A stretch of DNA of 64,000 nt from assembly GCA_030762935.1 (NCBI GenBank), contig CM060900.1, positions 387,647,132-387,711,131 on the forward strand, written 5' to 3'. Position 1 is the stretch's first letter. Each line of letters opens with the position of its first letter. The stretch comes from Hymenopus coronatus (lineage: Eukaryota > Arthropoda > Insecta > Mantodea > Hymenopodidae). This document shows positions 24,105 to 36,900 of the stretch, piece by piece. The position numbers were made by a program, and so were the translations under genes. The notes under the pieces were generated by a model. It ran no database searches and had not been told where the DNA came from. It saw only the letters and a list, made by a program, of their open reading frames with translations.

Positions 24105-26455
24105 TAGTACCGTCAAACTGGGTGATTTCAGACATATAGTATGATTTTGAACAATATGTATCATAGCTAAATTTAAAGCAATAACAACGTTCAAAAACAA
24201 TTGTAATTGAGTGATTTTTAAATGTGAAACCTTATGCTTTGTTTTACATTTTCTGAACACCCATTGTTTGTTTTTGGGCATTGTTATAACATTTGTGGAG
24301 CTTTGAAGTATGATGCCGATTTCTGAACTATTGTTGTACTTGTGTACTTTCATTCCTAGAATCGAAATGAATAACTTTAAAATGTTTTTTTCTTCAACGT
24401 CTGTTCTTTTAATTAGTCTGCCACACAACAATGTATTAACTAATATAAACTTTCTTCCATTGTTCAGCATATACTGACTTTTATTAGAAACCATTCATTT
24501 GAGGGTTGACTTCAGACAATCATGGGTTATTATAAGAGGAAGCTTGGAGCTCCAGTATGCTATAATTACAATACAGAAAATTTAGAAAAAGTTATCAGAG
24601 ATGTAAAATCAAGTATGTCTTACAGAAAAGCAGCAGAATATCATGACATACCACGGTCATCTCTCAAAAATAAAGTTAAATAGAAGCATATAAAACTAAT
24701 GGGAGGCCAGCCTGTGCTAAATGTAGATGAAGAAAAACCTCTTGCTGAAGGAATATTGACTGCTGCTCACTGGGGATTTCCCTGTATATCAACAGACATA
24801 AGATACCTGGTAAAGGGGTATTTAGACAGATCTGCCAGAATAATATGGTGCTTCAAGAATAACTTTCCAGGAGTGGACTGGGCAGCTTCCTTCTTAAATA
24901 GGCATTGTGCAACATGTCTATTAGACTGAGTAAGAATATAAAAACAGCTCATGCTGAAGTGTCAAAAGAATCAGTAGAAGAATATTTCCACAACATTGTG
25001 CCTAATTCTAAGATTGTCAACTATGACAAAACTAATTTCAATGACGATCCTGGAAAAACACATAGTTATAAGAAGAGATGTAAAGCATGCTGAACGCATT
25101 ATAGATTTTTTCAAAAGCCAGCATTTCTGTTATGATGGCTGCTTCTGGTGATGGGCATCTTCGTCAGCCTTATGTCCTCTATAAAGTGGAACATCTTTGG
25201 GACACTTGCAAAGAGGGCGGACCACCCGGGTCAAGGTTTAATCATAATGGAAGTGGATGGTTTGATATGGCTATTTTCGAGGATTGGTTTTTGACCACAG
25301 CATTGCCTTATTTAAAGAAGAGGCCTAGTAAAAGGATTCTAATGGAGACAACTTAAGTAGTCATATTTCTGTGAAAGTGATAAAAGAATGTGGAAAATTT
25401 GACATACATTTTATCTAGTTGCCTACAAAAAGCACCCACCCATCTTCTCCAGCCCTTGGATGTCAGTTTCTTCAGATGTGTGAAGATAGCTTGGTGTGAG
25501 TCACTGAGTTACTGGAAGAAGGGCACTAGGGATCCAATATCCAAGGATGCATTTCCATCCCTGTTAACACAGATGCTACAAAAAATCAAAGCCAGAAAAG
25601 TTGATAACATTAAGAGTGGTTTTTGAGCAACTGGACTCATTCCATTGCATGTGTTGAACAAACTTCCAGACAGAGAAGAAACAAATGATTTGACTTCATG
25701 GCAGAGTAGTTTCGAAGAAATCCTGAAGGAAACTCGCTACAAAAAGCCCAATATTGTTAGGCAGAAGAAGCTCAAAATTGCACCAGATCAGTCAGTTCTG
25801 GGACGCCACTTGGGAGGAGAAAACCAGATCAATGCTTCAGCTAGCAGCATTAGCAGCAGTAACAGCAGTGAAGATGAAAGTGATAATACTCTGATGTTAC
25901 AGAAGGACTCATTTTTGGTGGCTAGCTTTGAGTACAGCGTTGGAAAGAAGACTTGTATAAGGCAGTATGTTGGTGTTGCAAAAAATGTCAGTGCCACTGA
26001 TGTTGATGTGAAGTTTTTGCACCCACACAACAACAGTAAAAGTGTATTTGTGTTTCCTGAATTTCCTGACAAGATCAAATAATAAAATTGCTGCTGGCGC
26101 CAAAGGAAGAGAAGGGAAAATTTGTATTTCCACATGACGTACTGTAATAAAGTGCATCAGATATGTTACTGTGTTATTTCACTAAATTTTTAATTTTTTT
26201 ATTCACATAAAATATGTTGACTTATTTATTGGTGCAATTTGATCTAATGAATGATGTCTTTTTTCTATTCTTACTGAATTCAGTGGATTGTAGATAGAAT
26301 ATTTTGTGTTTATACTATTGTAAATTAAAACAGTACCTGAAAATATTCTTTAAAACTAAAAAAAGTGTCTGAAACAACACGTTAGGGTGACAATCTTCAG
26401 ATATCGTAAGAATAATATGTGCATTCGAAGTCACCCCTCTATACCAGGCGACATT
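24105..26455 (+). mobile_element. pogo-type DNA transposon, probable full extent
   Basis: The coding relic at 24522-26082 is flanked on the left by CTGGGTGATTTC and on the right, inverted, by GAGGGGTGACTTC, with partly matching sequence beyond (ATAGTATGATTTT against CATATTATTCTTA). This suggests degraded terminal inverted repeats near 24107-24155 and 26400-26455. TA target duplication could not be fixed, so the ends are approximate. Confidence 0.5.
24522..26082 (+). pseudogene. pogo-like transposase relic
   Basis: From ATG at 24522 the frame gives a psq-type helix-turn-helix (VIRDVKSSMSYRKAAEYHDI, about residues 27-46). An in-frame TAG follows at 24681, then GFPCISTDIRYLVKGYLD and NFPGVDWAASFLNRH. 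A frameshift near 24905-24925 leads to LSKNIKTAHAEVSKESVEEY and VNYDKTNFNDDPGK, which holds the first catalytic Asp at 25025-25027. A second frameshift leads to MMAASGDGHLRQPYVLYK, GSGWFDMAIFEDWF and, in another frame, GDNLSSH with the second Asp at 25347-25349. Next is PTHLLQPLDVSFF with the third Asp at 25459-25461. The C-terminal part (25645-26082) is open and ends in a region of Ser repeats and YVGVAKNVSATDVDVKFLHP. All three acidic codons survive although the reading frame does not. Confidence 0.85.
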
Positions 26456-27365
26456 GGACACTATTAATATTTTTAAAAAACCTTAAATATATTATACACA
26501 AAAAATCAGAATATGTCATACTATTCACTAAGACCATAACAAATGTTACCTGCATAAAATAACCCTGATCCCGTTCACACACTTAAAATAAAGAAATGCG
26601 AAAAGTAGAATTTTAATAAGATAATAAATGCATATGTAGCACTACAATTCAGTTGCATTCTAAATGTATCTAACATTCTGCTATTTTGTGGACATTATTA
26701 AAGCTGACATATAATTAGGATGTTCTCTCATATTAACTACCCTTAATTTTAAACTGATTATGGCCAGATTTGATATGTGGTACCACTTGTTCTAAATTCA
26801 TGTACATAATATTTCAGGTTCTTAAGTATAGTGGTTAGCTCAAAATCTGAGCAGTTTTATGAGGCAATCTATCTGTGTTACCCTTCATTTTTTTCTGTTT
26901 CCATGTTGATACAAAAGAAAAATGTGCACAAATATATACACCATATTTTTATTCATTATTATTTCACTAAAATTTCAAGTCATAAATATTTGAAGTACAT
27001 CAAGTACTGAAGCTAATACACCAAGGCACAAAATAATTATGAAATTGTATCTCACAATTTAATAGCTTACCTGATTATTTGTATTTGTATTTCTGGTTAT
27101 TTAAAAGATGATGATGATGATGATGATCTTGATGAAGATGATGAAATTGTATCCATATAAATAGCAGTACTTCAAAAGTATTAAACCACTGAATTTGCCG
27201 GAGTGCTGCCAGTTTCAAAATGACAGTTTACGCTTCACCTTTCCTCTCATTCTTTAAGGCACTCCAAGTCACCTACAATGTCAGTGTCTCAGAAATAATT
27301 TGGTCAACTGCAGCCTACTAAATTCTCTGCTTCACAATGACATTGATTAACAATCCAAAGTGGAA
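26456..27365. other. No recognisable gene; (GAT)n microsatellite at 27106-27145
   Basis: AT-rich spacer between the pogo element and the next SINE, with a short GAT-repeat run. No coding signal. Confidence 0.5.
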
Positions 27366-27520
27366 AGTTGACTGCATGTGGGATTTTTGGTCGACAAAGT
27401 GGCACAAGGGAGGGTTTTCTCCAGCTTCTCCGGTTTCCCCTGCCATTGCATTACACCAGTGCTCCATCACATATGTCATATGTAGTAAAAGCAGGCATTA
27501 AACACTATTAAAAAAAAAAT
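27366..27520 (+). mobile_element. 5'-truncated SINE S1, short-tail form
   Basis: Lacks the tRNA-like head. Contains TTTGGTCGACAAAGTGGC, the central block TTCTCCAGCTTCTCCGGTTT, the tail GTAAAAGCAGGCATTAAACA and poly(A). It lies about 330 bp beyond the end of the HADH coding sequence. Confidence 0.8.
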
Positions 27521-27814
27521 TAAAAAAACTAGTGGCAAATTTTGGATAGTTTGTTATTCCAGAATTATTTTTAAATGAATAAGGGTCTAGAATTCAAGCA
27601 CATTCTTCTCCAAAACAGCAGCACCCTGTTGAACTTTAAAACAGGTTTTCTCAGTTTGTATCCATTTAATTGTAGATTGTTAATCAGGGTTTAATCTAAA
27701 TTTATAAAAAGCTGTCAAAAGAACATATATAAAGGTTGAGGATACCTGAAAAAATTGAAAGTCATGGGACATTATGAAGGTATGATAAAAGTATGGTTGA
27801 AAAAGAAAAGCAAG

Positions 27815-27820
27815 TTTATT
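27815..27820 (-). promoter_or_regulatory. HADH: Possible polyadenylation signal for HADH
   Basis: AATAAA on the minus strand lies about 30 bases beyond the TAA stop of HADH. The hexamer is canonical, but such matches are frequent in this AT-rich sequence and other sites further down are possible. Confidence 0.35.
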
Positions 27821-27848
27821 CTTTCCAAAATAATTTTACTTTTATATT

Positions 27849-27967
27849 TTATGTGTATTTATAAAAGCCTTCTCCTGTTTTCCTCCCTAATTTTCCATCT
27901 TCAACTAATTTATTCAGCAATGGTACAGGATTGAAGAGTGGATTATCTGGAAACTTCTTGTGCCACC
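27849..27967 (-). CDS. HADH: HADH coding exon 7 (C-terminus and stop)
   Basis: Begins after ...TTTTTCAG and completes the split Gly codon (G|GG) before [15 protein letters not shown]. It encodes [20 protein letters not shown] and ends KYT with TAA at 27851-27849. The KTGEGFYKY ending is diagnostic of HADH C-terminal domains. There is no SKL-type peroxisomal signal, which agrees with a mitochondrial form. Confidence 0.95.
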
Positions 27968-30900
27968 CTGAAAAAGATGAAGAAGTGACTTCAAACTGAA
28001 GTAAAAACATGCAAGTGTAATACTAGTATTAAGGATCTATAATTTTTTATTTGAATCCAATGGGATTGTTTGCTTGACTAAGGCTTTTCATTGAGTTTTC
28101 TGTTATCATGAACAGCTGAACACAACAATTTGAGCATTATAATCTATAGCTCATTTATATAGTCTGGCCATCTTATCTTTGGGATAACTGACAGCTTCCT
28201 CAAAGTAAGTTGAATACCTATTTTTTATTAATGTAATATTATATGTCAAAATGGACTAATGTTCCAAACAAAAGCTTTTGAAATCAGAAATGTTATTTAT
28301 TCATTTGTGCATATGCACCTATTTATTCAAAGGTAACTGCAGGTGAATATTACTTGGCAGCCAGCCCAGGCTCTTAGCCAGTCTTATTCACATTAACTTA
28401 TAAACTACCTTGTTATGATAACCTCTTGAACATAAACACAAAAATAGAAACCAGAACTATCATATAATATATTGGTGTTCCCCCTCTTTTCACAATAAAA
28501 TTTCTCTATTTTTCAATTTGCTTAAATATTGGCTAATTATTCTCTTTAACACCCATGTCCAATTTGTTTCAAACCTTATTTAATATGTGCTAAATAACAC
28601 ACTACGAACATTTTGCTGCATCTTGTGTTTTTTAGGGAAGGAGCTAGGTTTGACCACAATAAATATTTAAAAACAGCAGTAGTTTAATTCATATACATAA
28701 CCACTATTCTGCCATAAGATGCATATCATGCTCATGGAATAAGCACATAAAATGTCATAAATATACTATTTTATGAGTTTCTTAAACCACTATGTACGTA
28801 ACATAAAGAAAATGGTTTTATGGAAGGATTTGAACCATGAAGGTAAATACAAAAACCTAATTCAAAGCTTAGGATTGTAATGTGATGAAACAGCCAAGTT
28901 CATTAGGCGACAAATCACCAATAATATTTGAATCCCTCCAGGTAGGGGCAGATTGTTATTAAGGGTCAGAGGGGCTGGGCTCCACTGATAATTCTTAATG
29001 GTTGCCAAAGCTTGCAATGTACCATGTGACATAATGAACGCACAGTGTTGTACATGGGACAACCATGCCAGTCTTCTTATCCTTTGGTGAAGCAGAATGT
29101 TGGGCCAGCTTACATGGGCCCACAGTCCCCTTCACCCCTCTTAAGGCTTTGCCAATCACATGTTTATATATCTGTCTCACGTCCCTTCACTCCTCTTCAT
29201 ACATTGAACTCAGCAACTCTTAGGGCTGCAGTCACCTGGCCCATTACATGAAATTTAGCATTTGTGTGATTGTTGTTGGAATTTTAATTGTTTGGTGGAC
29301 AAAGTAGTGTAATTTTAAAATGAATACAGTGGATTATTTATTGAAAAATCCCTTTTATTCATTAAAGGTAGAAGAAAAACTTGATATTAAACAATTAAGT
29401 GCACATCAAACAAATAATTTTACATTTATGCAACAGGATGGCAAAAAAAAAAAAAAAAAAAAAAACCAAACAGAGGACTTTCTGTAACGGTTGGTTTAGT
29501 AAGAAATCATGGCTAACTGCAAGTGAAGAGAAACAAAGTGTCTTTTGCTTTTACTGTTTGTTATTTAGTGAGTTATGACTAAGGTTTCATGGCTGAATGA
29601 AAATTACAAGTAGAAGATATTACTTGATCTGAAGTGTCATGGTGCGCTGGAAGTTTCCTGTCCTCAGAAATAATCTTTAACTGATGAATTACATTTTCAT
29701 TTTTTAAGAGGGAACCTAAAATCCTAAAGTATTTTCAGTTAAGGGGTTAATAATATTGTGGAAACTCTTTGCACAAGGCAAGTAAATGTAGATTAGAAAG
29801 AAGTTTTGAATTAGAAGCATCTGTGTAAAAATGCAAGAACCACATTATCAGCATGAAAGGCTATTTTATTTTGTATTTCTTTATTTACTCAGTTGTCTCA
29901 GGATACCTATCACTAAAAGTTTATGAATTTGAGCCAAAATTTGCAGACTTAGTTTTTTTTTTTAACAAAAGGTTTAGTCCTTGGTTTATCATATAGAATT
30001 GTATATTTCACCTTCTTTCACCAATTTTAAAGCCCACGGACAGCTTTACTAAACAACACTCTTTATCACCCAATGATACTGCATATTCACAAGCTGAAAT
30101 ATTTTGGTGTTTCTTCAAAAGACAGAATGCTGAAGCAAAACCCATAAATAGCAGAAAAATAGGCTGTAAACTGGGATAAACACTTGTTAAACTCTTTAGT
30201 ATATTTTCTCTCGCCAATATTAGTATTATATCCTAAAAATATAAGTTTTTTACCCTTATATCAGCAAAAAAATTTATTTTGAGGTTATAGTTGCTATTAG
30301 CAACTCTTATGGACTGATTTGGACTTTCTATCAGAGAAAGACCTTTCTCCCAGGGTGCTGTTGGTGGAGGTGGCTAGACCTGAACATATTACTATAATCA
30401 TCTTTTAAAACTAATGTTCTATTATAAACATTCAAAAGTTATAGTTCTGGAGAATTCTAATAGTAGCATAACCTCATAGATCAATACCTCAACACAATGA
30501 TATTTGATTCACAACATACAAACTAAGAACTTAAGTTCTGCAGAAGAAAAAAGAATCACTGGAGGAAGAAGAACACAGAAAAAGCAGGAACACAGGAGAG
30601 GAAAAAGAAATAAGGATCCAACTTACCAACATGGTAGATTTTATTGAGAGATATGCATTCAAAATTGCAATCACCAGTTTCTCATGATTGATATTCTCAG
30701 CATACATTTTTTGAGAGAGTAATTCCACTTGGCACACACATTCATAGAGGGGCAATGAATAAGAACTGTCCTAGGTTTTATTATGAGAGGCACTTGAGTA
30801 TTATGCATGCAAATAACATATTATGCTCTCAGTCAAGTTGTATAATTCAAGGAGTGGGGGAAGAGACAAGAGTCTTCAACGATAGCTATGCTGTAGATGC

Positions 30901-33900
30901 ACTAAGATATCAGTTGCCGGCCGAATGCAGCAGTCAGATCATGCCACTGCGCATCATGTTTACACAGCTCTCATCTACTTACATGGACAATACCTATCTT
31001 TTTCAATTTCCAAACATAAAAACTCCAGGTTTTAAGTACAAAATAAATATTGGAAAACTTTAAAAAATGTTATACACGAAACTACATGAGACACACAGAA
31101 ATCTAGAACAATTTTAGAAAATGCATCTATTATGAAAATATGTTTAAAATATTAGGCCATAATTTTAATGATTTTGCAGTAAGGGACATTTTAAGTGGCC
31201 TATCAAAATAAGAAACAGATTTATTCTAAAATTGCAAACCATCATAACAAAATGGATGAAATTTGGGCAGTTACACATTTGATTTATAACACTTATATGG
31301 TATACTTTTCATAAATATATTAGTTTAAGTTATTACTGATAAGTAGAGCCCAGATGTTCAGACATTTATTTTGGTTAAAGTAGGCAGGCATATAGGCATT
31401 AAAAATAGTAAAAATAGGCATTTATTAATCATGGAAACAGACAAAAAAAAGACAAATACTTAATAAACTATCTCATGTGTACTCACTTTTCTTGGTTACA
31501 TGCCACAACAAGATGCTTTTTTAAGTTGTCACCTGACATACTGAGAGAAGGTTTTTCATGCTGAAAAAAGCCTTGCAGAGATCCAGAGAAAGCTGTGATT
31601 GTTTACCAGTGATTGCAATTGCTGTTGATATTAAACAGAGCTTCTTCTGCCCAATCATTTTAGTAATTCCAGTCTTATGCTTCGCTGTTGCAAAATGTTG
31701 AAGTATAAAATACCTTTTCTCATGGTTAATTGGTTTTTCACAAACTTTGCACATCAGAATGGTACCATCGGTAGACAGCTTATCTGAACTGAATTCGTGG
31801 ACATAACCATGCAGTTTAACTATTACTTTACTGTGCACTCACTTTTGGCATGATAAATATTGCAATAATCACAAAAACTGCAGATAGAGTTGTTTAATAC
31901 AAGTGCAGTCTAAAAGTAACAGATTCTACTTGCTGAGGCCTGAGTGTGTCTACCTGAGATCGGGAAAACCAGACTGTGTATTAAGAAGAGGGGTCTGAGA
32001 AGAGATTAGACAGTTTGAAGTATGCAATAATGGGATATGGAGAAAAAGGTGACTTTGCAGAGCTACCTGGCTTGAAAAGGCATGAGTTGACCATCAGGTG
32101 GGGGAGGCGAAGAATACAAATCTTACAAAAGACACTTGAAAAGTTGCACTCCTTTCTACATCCTCCACGTAATACTTTCTTTTACTGGTCAACTCCGAAG
32201 TAACTTGTTACAAACCTTCTTGGAAATATATGTATTGCTGGAGAATAAGATTCTCAGCAAATATCTGTTTGCAGTGAATACATATTTTTAATTTGTACAA
32301 CCATTATTTTTTGTTTTTTTATATAATCCATGCAAGCTTTTTTTTAAATGTATTAAAAATAAATAAAATATACAATAATGAGATAAAAAGGCTAAAAAGG
32401 TGGTTAACTTTAAAATAACCAATGAGAGCTAAAATAGGCAAAAAAGGCAAATTAAAAATTGTGCCTATCATCCCCAAATATGTGGAAACGTGCTTATCAC
32501 TAATAGATCTTTCATATATACTCTCCATTTAAAAAAAGGCATTTTGCTTAACATCCGGGCTCTAATGATAAGGCATATTTGAAATGGGCATTACAGATCT
32601 GGAGAGTATACATTACCATCCAAAATATATTTTGGAGTGTCAATGCCTGAGAAGTCTGCAAGTTCCAGTGGTCCCATTGGGTAACCAGCACCAAGCTTCA
32701 TTGCTGTATCAATGTCCTTAGCTGTAGCATCTCCTGTTACATGGCATAAATAATAAATTTTAAAACTTAATGCTATTAAATTTAATCTTACAAGCACTAC
32801 TATTGTTATAGAATAGGTACCTATCATAAATCAGCTATTGAGATACTGCAGACTGGGATAGGTTCCAGCTGAGAGAAAAAATTTGCTCTAAACATAAATG
32901 GAGCATAATCATTAAGTTTACAATGTTAGGTGAAAAAGCACACTCTCTGTGATTTAATTTGTACCAATCCTTTATGAACTAAATTCATTCACAGCTACAT
33001 TTTTCAAAGAATACTGTGCTTTACTTTTATGATAAAATCAGCTTATCTGAGACAGTTTAACTATAAATAAAATATTTTGAGTTTTATTTTAACATTTGTT
33101 AAAATGAAACTTACTACAAATTTAATATATGTTTTGTTAGTTTCTAGCTTATTAAGATATTATGTCTCATAAATAACAGTTAAAATCTGGTAGAGCTTCC
33201 CTATATTCCCAAGTTCTTAAATAAATTAAATCACAGTGATAAATACAATCTGAAAGAAGAAAGGTCCTATAATTATTTACATTTATTTTCCATCATACAT
33301 TTGTAGATAATGCCTTTTCCCACATTTTTTCTCATGATTTTTGAAAACTTCACTAAAATACGCATTCAAGTGACAGAACCACTTAAAGACAATCAACATT
33401 AATAACACCTGACTAATTGTTTCATTAAAGTGTGTACTAATATAGTACATAATATAAGAAATGCTCTAAACATAAAAGCAACAATCTGGTTGATTTTCAA
33501 CTTTATCTTCACTACGCAAAATAATGGTTTTAATGTACTTAGGGCAGTGTGCTCATGAGGTCTTTATCATTTGCATCAGCAAATGTCCTTCTTGTAGGAA
33601 AAAACCTCTTGATATTCTGAATTTCCAAAGTGTTTGTTAAAGACTCCTGTTGCACAGTGAAGCTTTCATTTGGGGTTTTGTCTAAGTTTTTCAATTAAGC
33701 ATGAACTTTATGATGGAGTGATAAATACTGTTTATTTTTTTCTTGAATGACACCAGGTTTATATTTCTATAATTTGAAGCTTACTATATTCTCCTCTATT
33801 TTCTGTTCAGATCTACTTTTTCTTAGTGAGATAAGATGTTGCAGTTAAAACTCCATAAAATCTTTGACCATTTGTTGTACAAAGGAGGGATTTCACTCAA

Positions 33901-36900
33901 ACCTTTCTAACAAATCAAAACCAGTCTTATGAAGGGAGAATGTAGTCTGTCTTTCAATATTCCTACTGGTCACTCCAAAGTTCCCATTTCATGGAAGGAA
34001 TGTTTGTCTTGGCATAATGTAATAACAGTGTTCTGTGAGATCAAATGCCCAGCAAGGAGCAATTTTTTTGGTTCTAGCAATTATTATATTCCTCCCTACA
34101 AAGCATATGTCTATGGTTCTAAGTTATAGAGGCCCACGAGGTAGTCACCAGTGTTGCCTATAAACTGTTCACAAAGATGCAATAGGCACTTAATCCCATT
34201 GGCACTGCCTAATCTCTTGATGGTGTAAAGAGAGTAGTAGGTTGCCTGTAAAACATTTTCAACTGCGAATCTCATAAAGAGGCTCTAGAAGCTTAGGAAT
34301 GAGATTGAAGATGCAAGGACCCAAATCTGGAGATTATTGTGGGTGATAGAACACATCCCAGCCCCAGCAATTTGACAATTCAAACACAGCTCCTGCTGCA
34401 CACACCCTGCTGCACAGCTCCTGCTGCACTAATCCTAATCTGCATTGCCATGCAGATTAGGATTAGTCATAGATGGGGCTCCCAGGAATCTGGGGGCAGG
34501 GTACCAGACATAGACCCTTGTGGCCCTTTGCCACTTACATGACCCAAGGAAGAGAGCGATAAGGGGAGAGACCCAAAGGGCAACCAGATCTGAATGATGA
34601 TCAGTGCAAGCATGGATGGAGTCCCTATCAGTTACAGTTAGAACACTTCCGATGCTGCCCTAGACCCTGCTCATGATCCTGAGCTTCCTGGTGAGCCCCA
34701 GAGGAAGTCCTTAAATTTGAAGGTGGGGCCTCAACAATGACGTCAGAATAACCTTTTACAATATGCAATGCACTATCCAGTTGCAACCCGTTGAACACCA
34801 CTGCATAGTCCTGAAACAGGAGTACGAAATAATGGGAAGAGGACCAAAAAATTCGGGGGTGACCCAGGAAACCCCAAAAATAACCATGGTGAGATAGGTT
34901 GGCTATGGAGATCGAACCCACAAAATACTGAATGAGGGCCACAGACAAAACTGCCTGAGCCATCCTGCTCAGTATTGTCATGCAGAATTTTGGATTGGTT
35001 ACCCATGAAATGTCACTGTTTTCTTCTCAGAGCTGCTAGCAGATCATTTTGCAAAACTGAACAGTAGTACTCAGCATTAATATTTTGCCTTAGGGGAATG
35101 GTATGCTTTAAGATCACAACATCCCAATCATAATCAAAAGAATCAAAATACTGGAAATGGAACACAGTGAAGCATAATTACAGTGAAGCAATTCAAGAGT
35201 AAATTCAATTCATTTTATAACCAATCCCAATCATAGACAAGAATCAGCATTACCCTCACATTGGTGGAAGTCTCCCAAATTGTATGTTTTGTGGTGACTC
35301 AGGATGATATTGCTTATCTGATTGGCATTTGAGCTGTGTTGTGTAAGATTTGGTCCAGACCTCATTAGTGGTAATGATATACTGTAAGAAGTACCTTTTT
35401 TGCACTCGCAGAGTTGCAAGTGCATATGATAAGCATCATATCGCAGCAATTTCTGTATGTTGGTTAACTCATGCAGAATGAGTTTAATGCAATATTCTGC
35501 TTTTCATTGAGCCCTTCAGGATATAAAGCATATTCATAGATGCCATCTCTGTGTGTTGTACTAATTCTTAAATCATTATGTTCCAATCCATCTTCAATAA
35601 TGCAGATAAAATCTATACATCTTTTTCACTTCTGTTGGATGACCAGATTGAGGCATGTCCAACACACTTAAGCTATCTTGTCAGAAGACTGTAACCCACC
35701 TTTCTAGTAGGTCTGGGTGGTTAGGTTATTAGGCACTGTCCTTCTAATGCTAAGGTTGTTGGTTAAAACCTGGCCTAAAGAAGGGTAACCAGACATCTGG
35801 ATTAATCTGGATATGCCCTCATTTTTGTGAATTTGCCCAGGTTCGAGGCAGACTTTTAGGAAATTGAAAAATGTCCTCCTTTCAGAGTCTTTGTTATGTT
35901 GTTTCATTTATGTGTGACTTTCTCATGGTTTTTGAGACTCCCAATAGTTTCCTAAATCCATTCATAATATGGCTCATATAACTTAAATGTAGTTGAAGCA
36001 AGAATAAAAAAACAGCAGCACCATTGCTTCCTAGAGGTTTTCAACAACTGAAGACTTGTTGTGCATTTATTTTCTTGTATGCATCATTGTTTTGCAGTAT
36101 ACCAGCCATGGTTGATATATATTCCATGTTTTTCTGTCTGTGCATTTGTCAGATTTATTTTGTGTTTTTTAAGATGTTAAGTACAAAAGTATTTCGCTAA
36201 AATGCCTAAACATAAATGTAAGTTTAATAATGAACTTAAAGCCAAATATCCTTCTTTCAATAGTGGGAGGAATGAATTTGAAGCCAAATACAAGGTATGT
36301 GGTGCTGGAACTTTTATTTTTGTTATTACTAAAGGTAGAGACCAACAAATTACAACAAACTGTACTTAGTTATGTGCTTCAAGCATAAATGAAAATTTAA
36401 GGCATTTGCAATTTGCCATAAATACTGACTAACACTAAGTATTTACTGGTGGCACAATCAATTTAAATAACTTCTATATTTTTATGGAGTTTTCAAAACA
36501 TTTTGAATATGGTACTGTTTAAAACATGACTCTGTTTTCATGCAAACTATGATGTGTTTTAAAAACTAATTGAATTAGGAACTCTTGAAAGCAGTTATGT
36601 TATTTAAAAATATGAAACTAACATCATTACATGTTCAGCTAATACAAGAATCTGGGAATTTTTTCATTTACAATGTATTGAAATGCATCGTAGTCAGCTT
36701 ACCCTCCTCATATTTAGGACTGACCCCCCCACCCCTTAGGACTTGCAAGCTAATGCCTAGGTGTCAGAAGTCTGTCGGGGAGCCAACGGCAAGAAACCAC
36801 AGAATGGAGAACCTGGAACGAGTGGTGGGTCCATAGCCAGGCCTGAGCATGAGGAAGTGGATGACATGAAATGCAAGCGAAATGCATGATAGGAAAGGTG

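Noticed and set aside
24072..24494. 140-codon minus-strand open frame beside the pogo relic
   Set aside because: AT-rich, low-complexity composition without motifs; it falls within the non-coding 5' part of the transposon.
25788..26157. Minus-strand open frames over the pogo C-terminus
   Set aside because: Shadows of the plus-strand transposase tail.
30531..30755. Exon-like minus-strand frame followed by GTAAGT
   Set aside because: A good donor-like site, but no convincing acceptor, no similarity I recognise, and it would lie inside HADH intron 6.
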